From Gemmatimonadaceae bacterium (lineage in GTDB: Bacteria > Gemmatimonadota > Gemmatimonadetes > Gemmatimonadales > Gemmatimonadaceae), in assembly GCA_947457545.1 (NCBI GenBank), contig CANGXD010000002.1, positions 1 to 64,000 on the forward strand: a stretch of 64,000 nucleotides of DNA. The letters are read 5' to 3'. The translations under genes were made by a program, and so were the position numbers. Under the pieces are notes generated by a model. It did no database searches. It saw only the letters and a program-made list of their open reading frames with translations, and had not been told where the DNA came from. Of the stretch, positions 9,443 through 16,497 are shown piece by piece (positions within the stretch are counted from its first letter, which is position 1; every line of letters starts with the position of its first letter).

Positions 9443-11193
9443 CTGACACGCTCCTGTTGACGACCGAACTTCCTGCCTCGCCCGAGGCGTTCCGCGATGC
9501 GGCGTGGGCTGATGTCCTGCCCTACTACGACACCTTGGCGACGGCGCCGCTGGAGCCGACATCCGCGAGTGTCGAGCCGTGGCTCGCCACCTGGTCGCGT
9601 CTCGATACGCTCGTCGGTGAGGCCGGTACGCTCGCCATGATCGCCTACACAGGCGACACCGCCGATGCGGCGCGTGAGCAGGCATATCTGCGCTTTTCCA
9701 TGGACATCTTTCCCAAGCTCGAAGAGCAGCAGGTGCGACTCGCACGCCGCTTGCTCGACTTGGGGTGGACCCGTGCCGATCTCGAGACGACGCTGCGCCG
9801 TTTCCGCACGGACATCGAGATCTTTCGGGAAGCCAACGTCGAACGCTTCTCGCGCATTGAAGAGCTGTCCGCGGGCTATCAGAAGCTGGTCGGCGGCTTG
9901 AGTGTGGATTGGGACGGGCAGGCCAAGACCATTCCGCAGCTGCAGCCGTATCTCAAGGACACCGATCGTGCGGCTCGCGAGCGCGCCTTCCGCCTCGGCG
10001 CGCAGGCGTATCTCGATCGCCGCGATGAGCTCGCCGAATGCTTCGATCGCATGTACGCGCTACGCATTGCCGTGGCGAAAGAAGCAGGCTTTGCCGACTA
10101 CCAGCAGTACTGCTTTGCGGCCAAGCATCGCTTCGATTACTCGCCGCAGGATACCGCGCGCTTTCACGACGCCGTGCGGGAAACCGTTACGCCCGCCGTG
10201 GCGAAGCTCATGGAGTATCGCCGCCGTTCGCTCGGCGTCGATGAGCTCCGTCCGTGGGACGTCAGTGTCGATCTCGACATCAAGGAACCGCTCAAGCCGT
10301 TCGCAACGGTCGATGTCTTCGTCGATCGCGCCCGAAAGATCTTTTCGCGCGTTGACGCCGAGCTCGGTGAGCAGTTCGCCCTGATGGCGAAGGAGTCGTT
10401 GCTCGACCTCGAGAGTCGTCCCGGCAAGGCCCCCGGTGGCTACTGCACCGATCTCTCCTTTCGCGGGCGCCCGTTCATTTTCATGAACGCCGTCGGCGTT
10501 CCCGACGACGTCAACACGCTCGTGCACGAGGCGGGGCACTGCTTCCACGATTTCGCGACGCACGCGCTGCCGTACACGTGGATGCGCAAAACCGGGCACG
10601 AAGCCGCCGAGCTGGCCTCCATGAGCATGGAGCTGCTGGCGATGCCGTATCTGGTCCAGCCGGACGGCTATTACACCCGTGACGAAGCGCGTATCGCATG
10701 GCTCGAACATCTTGAAGACGTGCTCGGCGCGCTCGTGCACATTGCCAGCGTCGATGCGTTTCAGGCGTGGATCTACACCGACCCGGCCGGCGCCGACCGT
10801 GACGCGCGCGACGCAAAGTGGTTGCAGATCCGTGCCGAATTCGAACAAGGGGTGAATTGGGACGGGCTCGAACATGAGCGGACGGCGCGCTGGTATCGCC
10901 AGCTCCACATCTTCGAGTTGCCGTTCTACTACATCGAATACGGCATCGCCCAACTCGGCGCGTTGCAGGTGTTCCGCAATGCGGTGCAGGACGCCGGTAA
11001 TGCGGTCACCATGTACAAGCAGTTCCTGGCGCTCGGCGGCACGCGCACGCTTCCCGAACTGTATGCGGCAGCAGGTGCGAAGCTCGTGTTCGATGCGGCG
11101 ACCATGAAGGAGCTTGTCGAGTTCACCATGGAACGCATCGACGCGTTGCGCGCTGGAGCCGATGCGCCGTTTACCGGTGTCATTCCGCGCTGA
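9439..11193 (+). CDS. M3-family oligoendopeptidase (PepF-like)
   Basis: 584 residues, the usual size for oligoendopeptidase F. The zinc site HEAGH is at residues 363-367 (LVHEAGHCFHDF), with the downstream glutamate of the M3 family in a helix containing EAAELASMSMELLAM. It has no signal peptide, so it should act in the cytoplasm on short peptides. The ATG overlaps the ALDH16 stop (ATGA), making deoC-ALDH16-pepF a coupled operon. A 13-bp hairpin at 11235-11265 probably ends it. The link between a peptidase and deoxyribose use is not obvious; it may simply be read together. Confidence 0.9.
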   Translation: MTDTLLLTTELPASPEAFRDAAWADVLPYYDTLATAPLEPTSASVEPWLATWSRLDTLVGEAGTLAMIAYTGDTADAAREQAYLRFSMDIFPKLEEQQVRLARRLLDLGWTRADLETTLRRFRTDIEIFREANVERFSRIEELSAGYQKLVGGLSVDWDGQAKTIPQLQPYLKDTDRAARERAFRLGAQAYLDRRDELAECFDRMYALRIAVAKEAGFADYQQYCFAAKHRFDYSPQDTARFHDAVRETVTPAVAKLMEYRRRSLGVDELRPWDVSVDLDIKEPLKPFATVDVFVDRARKIFSRVDAELGEQFALMAKESLLDLESRPGKAPGGYCTDLSFRGRPFIFMNAVGVPDDVNTLVHEAGHCFHDFATHALPYTWMRKTGHEAAELASMSMELLAMPYLVQPDGYYTRDEARIAWLEHLEDVLGALVHIASVDAFQAWIYTDPAGADRDARDAKWLQIRAEFEQGVNWDGLEHERTARWYRQLHIFELPFYYIEYGIAQLGALQVFRNAVQDAGNAVTMYKQFLALGGTRTLPELYAAAGAKLVFDAATMKELVEFTMERIDALRAGADAPFTGVIPR

Positions 11194-11234
11194 CACACCG
11201 CCGGTGAGCCAGCGCACGGGCATGATGTAACAGG

Positions 11235-11265
11235 CAAGGCGGCGTCGAAACACGACGCCGCCTTG
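11235..11265 (+). terminator. hairpin after the deoC-ALDH16-pepF operon
   Basis: Perfect 13-bp GC-rich stem (11235-11247 with 11253-11265) and a 5-nt loop (AAACA). There is no T-run, so it may act as a weak or Rho-assisted terminator or as a 3'-end stabiliser. Confidence 0.5.
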
Positions 11266-11314
11266 CGTCGTAGTAGAACTCAGGAACTCAACCCATCCCT
11301 TCTCAGGAGTACAG

Positions 11315-12025
11315 ATGCGTCTGTTCGCTCAGGTCGCTGTTGTCGGTGTGATGCTCGCAGGGGCCACGCGCGCCGAGGCACAGTTGCCATCGGTGCAGCA
11401 GGTATACGACAAGTTCGCCACGGCGGTTGGCGGGCGTGCAGCGTGGAAGCCGGTTACGGGTCGTACCGAAAAGGGGACTGCCGACATCACCTTCGCCGGG
11501 ATGTCCGGTAGCTACGAGCGATACAATGCCCTGCCGAACAAGATGCGCATGATCATCGACATCGGAGTCGTGAAGATCGATCAGGGCTTTGATGGTCAGC
11601 AGGGGTGGATGAGCCAGGGGCAGGGCGTCCAGCCGATGCCTGCGGAGCAGGCGAAGCAGATGGCGGAGTCCGTGCCTGATGGTGCCGCCTTCCTCGATCC
11701 CACGCGCTACGCCAAGGCCGAAGTGGTCGGCAAAGAAGCGTTCGATGGCATCGACGCTTACAAACTTGCGATCACGATGAAGAGTGGACAGGAGTCTGTG
11801 GAGTTCTTCGACGTTGCGAGCGGGTTGCGCATCGGGGCCATCAACAAGACGCCGGCGGGCGAAGTACGTGTGACGTACCGCGACTACAAGGAATTCGAAG
11901 GCAAGCGTGTCGCCACGAAAGTGATTCAGGGGACTGCGCAGGGCGACGTCGTCCTGAACATTCAGGCCGTCAGCTTTGGTACCCCCGACGCCACAGTCTT
12001 CAAAGCGCCGTCGGGCGGCGAATAA
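11315..12025 (+). CDS. exported LolA-like/outer-membrane-lipoprotein-sorting-like protein of unknown function
   Basis: 236 residues. It has a Sec signal peptide (hydrophobic VAVVGVMLAGATRAEA then AQ) and an SD-like CAGGAGT 5 nt ahead of the ATG. The mature protein is a single beta-rich domain with repeated short strands (EKGTADITFAGM, ERYNALPNKMRM, KIDQGFDGQQGW, VTYRDYKEFEGKRV). This pattern is seen in LolA-like/DUF-type periplasmic proteins that bind lipids with a curved beta sheet. No catalytic motif is visible. It stands alone between the pepF hairpin and the convergent photolyase fusion gene, whose stop is 22 bp away. The fold guess is moderate; the function is unknown. Confidence 0.7.
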   Translation: MRLFAQVAVVGVMLAGATRAEAQLPSVQQVYDKFATAVGGRAAWKPVTGRTEKGTADITFAGMSGSYERYNALPNKMRMIIDIGVVKIDQGFDGQQGWMSQGQGVQPMPAEQAKQMAESVPDGAAFLDPTRYAKAEVVGKEAFDGIDAYKLAITMKSGQESVEFFDVASGLRIGAINKTPAGEVRVTYRDYKEFEGKRVATKVIQGTAQGDVVLNIQAVSFGTPDATVFKAPSGGE

Positions 12026-12046
12026 CGGCGACTCCTTCGAAGCGAT

Positions 12047-14428
12047 TCACAGGCTCAGGATACGCCCGGCTATCGCCACGCCGCTGAGCCACGCGTGTTC
12101 CACATCGCTTGTCGCGCTCGCGCCGCCGGTGGCAAAATCGCCGGCGGCGCCAATGCGTACGGACGCATCCCACACACAGGCCACGTCGAGCCCCTGCTCG
12201 ACGCGTGCGTACCGCCACCGGTGACTCACGGCATGTACCACGTTGCCGGCAATAGCCAGTCGTTCGCGCAACCGGGGCGCGACCTCATCAGCGACGGTCG
12301 CCGCATCGCGCTCCAAATTGGCGCGGCTCCATGCGGCACCCGAGTGCACCACCCACGCTTCGTGCGTCGGGCGTCCGGGCTTGTCGGCCTCTCGCCAGCA
12401 TTGCGCCAAACGCTCGTCCTCGGCCACCGACAGCAAGCCGTTGACGATCTCCTGTGACACGCGCGTCGGCGGTGGTCCATCGAACACCACCATCGTGCTC
12501 CAGCACGGGGCCATTCGCACCGCCGACAGCTGCGGCGTGAGGGTGCTGTGCACCTCACTGGTGGCAAGGAGCGCCGTCGCCTGTGCCGCCGGAATGGCCA
12601 GCACCACCACGTTCGCCGAGTGGGACTCTCCCTCGTGATCGGTGACACGCCACCCGTCGTGCACGCGTTGCAGCGACTGCGCCTGCACGCCAGTGCGAAC
12701 GGTGATGTCCCGCGCGAGATGCTTGGGGAGCGCCGTCATGGCAGCGCCGCCCGTGTACCCGTCCTCGCGCGCCACGAGTACACCGTCGTGCACCCACGAG
12801 TCCGCGAAAGGCTGTGTGCGACGGTCGCCCGTGCTGAACCGCTGCGCCCCGTGGTCGAAGCGCCACTCGCCGTCACGACGATGACTCAACCGGCCCCCTA
12901 CGCCGCGCCCTTTCTCCAGCACCGTCACCGTCAGCCCGTGATCGTGCAGCGTGCGGGCGCACGCGAGTCCTGATACGCCCGCGCCGATGACCAGCACCGA
13001 GGGCGCCGCGGTCATGGCCGGACGCGACACCTGCGCGCGGTAGCGCGACAAATCCATCCGCTTGGCGTGATCCGCCGAGGAGCGCGGACGGACAGTCCCC
13101 AGAATGCGAACCGGTGGTGTGAACGGACGGTCGAACTGCCCCAGACACCAGAGCAGGCCGCCGTATGATGCCGGGTCGCGGCCGTCGAGCGCATAGCGGT
13201 GATTGAGATCGACCAGGCGATCGAGCGCCTGCGCGGCGTTTTCGGACCAAAGCGGCAGCGCCTTGCCCCACGTCATGCGCACATTGTTGTGCAGTTCGCC
13301 GTGGCGGAGCAGCGAGCGCTGGGTCGCGTCCCACAACGGATCGTCCGTTGCCGCGCGAGCGAGCGTCTCCCACGACAGGACGTCGCGGTGATCACGTTCG
13401 TGCGCAGCCAGTGTCTCCCGTGCCCATCCCGGCACAGCGTCCAGGGTCGTTGGCGACGGATGCCAATAGCAGAACGCATAGCCCAACTCCCGCCACACCA
13501 GAAGTTCATCGAGATACTTCTCGGGGCCGTCGCCCTCGCGCATGGCACTCTCCCGCGCGAGCCGCAGTGGCGACACCATGCCGTAGTGCAGATACGCCGA
13601 CATGCGGCTCACGCCATCGATCGTCGCATCGTTCCGCTTCGCGGCGTATCGCGCCAATCGTCCACCGTCACGAAACGCGTGCCAGCGCGCATAGCCCGCG
13701 ACCGATCCCCCACGCGTGTGCGGCACCGGGCCCACGCCATGATCGATCTCGCACGTGGCAATCAGCGCAGGAAGGTCAGCGGTCGCGAGGCGGACAGGTT
13801 CGAAGGGCAGGCTGGCTGGCACGAACGGGACACCCTGCGCGGCCACCTCGGGCCACGGACGCCGCAGGCGCTCGGCGCGATACGCGGCCGTATCGTCGCG
13901 GAACGCAAACGCTCGCGTGTGCGCCTTCTCCACCAGCGGCATGGGCACCACACATGCCGTATCCACACTCCACACCGGGCACGGGGCATCGTCCGCGAGG
14001 CCATCCGTCAGCCAGTCGAGCGGCGGCACGGGCATCGTTTCGGTTACCACCAGTGCGGCGCGTTCCGTCAGCTGCTTGAGCGCGGGCGCTCGATGTCCCG
14101 GTCGCTCGAGGTGAAACGCGTACCCGAGTCCACGCTGCGCGCACTCCGCCTCGACGTCGCGCGCGCCCTCGAGAATGAACGTGTGATGACGGTCGGACGC
14201 GTACGGATACCGCTCCGAGAGCGCGTGATACACGAACACCGGAACACCGCATCGCTCGGCCGCTATCAGCGCGACGTCGAGCGCCGGGTTCTCGTGCGCG
14301 CGCACCGCCGTGCGCATCCAGTACAGCACGAACTCGCCGCGTGGAGCGATCGGTCGGTCGGCCGAATGCGTCGTGATACGCTCGGCAAGATGGTCTGGAA
14401 ACGATTCAGGTCGGAGCACGCTGAACAA
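12047..14428 (-). CDS. DNA photolyase (class II-like) fused to a renalase-like FAD/NAD(P) oxidoreductase
   Basis: 793 residues in one uninterrupted frame. Residues ~1-465 are a photolyase: FVLYWM at the N-terminal sheet, then WRELGYAFCYWHPS, LHNNVRMTWGK and RYALDGRDPASYGGLLWC, strings typical of class II CPD photolyases. From residue 472 (a Met in MTAAPSVLVIGAGVSGLACA) a second protein begins: a dinucleotide-binding GxGxxG, KGRGVGGRLSHRR, FDHGAQRFS and the C-terminal FAD motif RIGAAGDFATGG, as in renalase-like amine-oxidase-fold enzymes. Each half should bind FAD. Photolyase would repair pyrimidine dimers with blue light; the partner might keep flavin reduced, which is speculation. Such oxidoreductases are known as operon neighbours of photolyases in light-induced LitR-type loci. 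The upstream start is uncertain: the frame opens at a TTG inside a hairpin loop, and no other ATG precedes the essential FVLYW strand. Confidence 0.85.
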   Translation of the reverse strand: MFSVLRPESFPDHLAERITTHSADRPIAPRGEFVLYWMRTAVRAHENPALDVALIAAERCGVPVFVYHALSERYPYASDRHHTFILEGARDVEAECAQRGLGYAFHLERPGHRAPALKQLTERAALVVTETMPVPPLDWLTDGLADDAPCPVWSVDTACVVPMPLVEKAHTRAFAFRDDTAAYRAERLRRPWPEVAAQGVPFVPASLPFEPVRLATADLPALIATCEIDHGVGPVPHTRGGSVAGYARWHAFRDGGRLARYAAKRNDATIDGVSRMSAYLHYGMVSPLRLARESAMREGDGPEKYLDELLVWRELGYAFCYWHPSPTTLDAVPGWARETLAAHERDHRDVLSWETLARAATDDPLWDATQRSLLRHGELHNNVRMTWGKALPLWSENAAQALDRLVDLNHRYALDGRDPASYGGLLWCLGQFDRPFTPPVRILGTVRPRSSADHAKRMDLSRYRAQVSRPAMTAAPSVLVIGAGVSGLACARTLHDHGLTVTVLEKGRGVGGRLSHRRDGEWRFDHGAQRFSTGDRRTQPFADSWVHDGVLVAREDGYTGGAAMTALPKHLARDITVRTGVQAQSLQRVHDGWRVTDHEGESHSANVVVLAIPAAQATALLATSEVHSTLTPQLSAVRMAPCWSTMVVFDGPPPTRVSQEIVNGLLSVAEDERLAQCWREADKPGRPTHEAWVVHSGAAWSRANLERDAATVADEVAPRLRERLAIAGNVVHAVSHRWRYARVEQGLDVACVWDASVRIGAAGDFATGGASATSDVEHAWLSGVAIAGRILSL

Positions 14429-14442
14429 CGTGCTCCGACCTG
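14407..14442 (-). terminator. 14-bp hairpin between amidohydrolase and photolyase fusion genes
   Basis: Perfect inverted repeat, arms 14407-14420 and 14429-14442 with an 8-nt loop. It lies downstream of the amidohydrolase stop and overlaps the first codons of the photolyase reading frame. There is no long T-run on either strand. It may terminate the upstream unit or control translation of the photolyase. Confidence 0.55.
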
Positions 14443-14480
14443 AACTGGTGCCAACGATTTTCCGTCGCGCCGCGCGGCGC

Positions 14481-15788
14481 TCAACGCCGGTGCACGGTCC
14501 CGCCCTTCATGACGAAACGCACCGCGCGCAAGGCCGCGATACTCTGCGTGGGATCGCCCTGCACAGCCACCAAGTCGGCGAAGAGTCCTGGGGCCACCCG
14601 GCCCAGCTCGTTCTCGCGGTGCATGATGCGGGCGTTCACGCTCGTGGCCGCCTTGAGGGCCTGCACCGGCGTCATCCCATATTCCACCATGAGCTCGAGC
14701 TCCAGTGCGTTGGTGCCGTGCGAGAACACCCCCACGTCGCTGCCGTTGCAAAGGGTGACCCCCGAAGCCAGGGCATCACGGAACATGCGCTTCTTCTGCG
14801 TGATGCCCGCAGGTTCGGGATCGACTCCCTTCTTCCAGCCACGGTAGCGGGTGGTACTCTCGGTCGCGGCCAGGGTAGGGCAGAACGCCACGTTGCGCTG
14901 CTTCATGGCTTCGAAGACCGCCGGCGTTGCGGCGTCGCCGTGCTCGATGACTTCCACGCCGGCCACGATGGCCCGCATCATCCCCTCGACCGTGCTGGCG
15001 TGCGCGACCACGGGCCGGCCGCTCGACGACGCGGTCGATACGATGGCCTGCCACTCCGGCATCGTGAACGTGGGGCGTGCCTCGCCGCGCGGTCCCCAAC
15101 GGTAGTCTGCGTAAATCTTGATCCAGTCCGCGCCATGGCCGATCTGATCGCGCACGACGCGCGTCACCCCTTCCACCCCGTCCGCTTCTTCGGCGCCCTG
15201 CGGAACGCCGATTTCCGCGCCAAATCCCTTCGGTCCGTATGAGCCCGTCGCGACAATCGCCTTCGTGGTCACGAACAACCGCGGCCCCGGAATGATTCCC
15301 TGTTCGACCGCTTCCTTGAGTCCCACGTCGGCGTAGTCGGCGCCCTCGGTGCCCAGATCACGCAGCATGGTGAAGCCTGCATCGAGCGTCGCCTTGAGAT
15401 GGTTGACCGCGCGCGCCGTGCGCAGCGCCAGTGATTCGCGCAGCACCTGGTCGTTCCACGGCGTCTCGTCGTACGGGTGCAGCAGGACATGGCTGTGCAG
15501 GTCGCTGAGGCCGGGGATGAGCGTGGAACCGGCGAGCGTGATGCGCTCGGCATTCGACGGCACCTGCAGCGATGAGAGCGGACCGGCTGCCGTGATCTTC
15601 TGTCCCGTCACGAGTACCGCCCAGCCTTTGTGCAGCTGATCGGTCGTGCCGTCGAACACGGCGTCGGGGACCAGCAGAATCGGCGTATCCGCCTTTCGCG
15701 TGGGCGCCTGTGCATGGGCGGTCGCACCCAGCAACGTGAGCGCGAGGGTGGCCGCCGCAGCGGCAAGGGCAGTGGGGCGCAGCATCAT
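14481..15788 (-). CDS. exported metal-dependent amidohydrolase (imidazolonepropionase/prolidase-like)
   Basis: 435 residues. The signal peptide is MMLRPTALAAAAATLALTLL then GATAHAQA. Amidohydrolase-superfamily metal ligands are in order: DLHSHVLLH (HxH), GADWIKIYAD (the lysine that is usually carbamylated), VVAHAS, IEHGD and the final aspartate in NGSDVG. This layout matches the secreted subgroup that hydrolyses Xaa-Pro or Xaa-Arg/Lys dipeptides and related amides; the exact substrate is unknown. The start at 15788 overlaps the DUF502 gene stop (ATGA). A much longer frame upstream is antisense/out-of-frame reading of DUF502 and was not used. Periplasmic location is expected. Confidence 0.87.
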   Translation of the reverse strand: MMLRPTALAAAAATLALTLLGATAHAQAPTRKADTPILLVPDAVFDGTTDQLHKGWAVLVTGQKITAAGPLSSLQVPSNAERITLAGSTLIPGLSDLHSHVLLHPYDETPWNDQVLRESLALRTARAVNHLKATLDAGFTMLRDLGTEGADYADVGLKEAVEQGIIPGPRLFVTTKAIVATGSYGPKGFGAEIGVPQGAEEADGVEGVTRVVRDQIGHGADWIKIYADYRWGPRGEARPTFTMPEWQAIVSTASSSGRPVVAHASTVEGMMRAIVAGVEVIEHGDAATPAVFEAMKQRNVAFCPTLAATESTTRYRGWKKGVDPEPAGITQKKRMFRDALASGVTLCNGSDVGVFSHGTNALELELMVEYGMTPVQALKAATSVNARIMHRENELGRVAPGLFADLVAVQGDPTQSIAALRAVRFVMKGGTVHRR

Positions 15789-16378
15789 GAGGCGGGCGAA
15801 ATGGCGGCGTTGTCGCCGGTGGACAGAGACGCGCGGACGATCCCCGACACGCCACCAGAAACGACAAAGGCCATGGCGTCGGCGCTGGCCACGTCGAGCG
15901 GATGCACCTGCGAGCGATGCACGACGTACAACTGGCCGGAGAAATTGTACGAGTGCGGGCAGTACACAGCGACCTGGTCGTCGAGTCCTACGTGCTCCAG
16001 CGCCTCTTGGGTCACGAACCCCATCAGGCGCACTGTCCCATTGGGCACGAGGTCCACGGTGACAGGTTTGTCGAACCGTCGCTTTTCCCCGACAAAGGCG
16101 TTCAGCAGGTCCTTGGTGGAGCCGTAGAGCAGGCGCACGAAGGGTAGGCGCGCCATGAGCGCTTCCAGCGCCGCCACCGCGGATCGCGTAAGCAGGCTGG
16201 AGCCGAGAAAGCCGAACAGGGTGATCAGGGCAATGGTCGCCACGAACCCCGCCCCGGGAATCGGCAGCCCAAGCCACCCGTCCACGTTCCTGAACACCAG
16301 CCAACACACCCACACCGTCACGGCCAGGGGCGCGAGCAGCACGAGCCCACGCGCGAAGTAGCCGAGTAACCGTCTCAT
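15785..16378 (-). CDS. DUF502-family membrane protein
   Basis: 197 residues with two N-terminal membrane helices (around LLGYFARGLVLLAPLAVTVW and GAGFVATIALITLFGFLG), then a soluble domain with the family strings LPFVRLLYGSTKDLLNAF and VYCPHSYNFSGQLYVV. DUF502 proteins are widespread in Gram-negative bacteria and have no firmly established function. The ATG at 16378 has GAGGA 7 nt upstream; a GTG four codons earlier is the alternative. It is the first gene of a two-gene minus-strand unit and is translationally coupled to the amidohydrolase. Confidence 0.85.
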   Translation of the reverse strand: MRRLLGYFARGLVLLAPLAVTVWVCWLVFRNVDGWLGLPIPGAGFVATIALITLFGFLGSSLLTRSAVAALEALMARLPFVRLLYGSTKDLLNAFVGEKRRFDKPVTVDLVPNGTVRLMGFVTQEALEHVGLDDQVAVYCPHSYNFSGQLYVVHRSQVHPLDVASADAMAFVVSGGVSGIVRASLSTGDNAAISPAS

Positions 16379-16497
16379 CGTAGTCCTCACGCGACCGCAG
16401 TCGCGCCGTTAGTCTATGGGTCGCGGGATGCCCCCCGAGCAACTTGGGGCCGTCGGCACCCGGCGACCAGTCCAGTTCCCGTCTCGCCCCCACTCCG

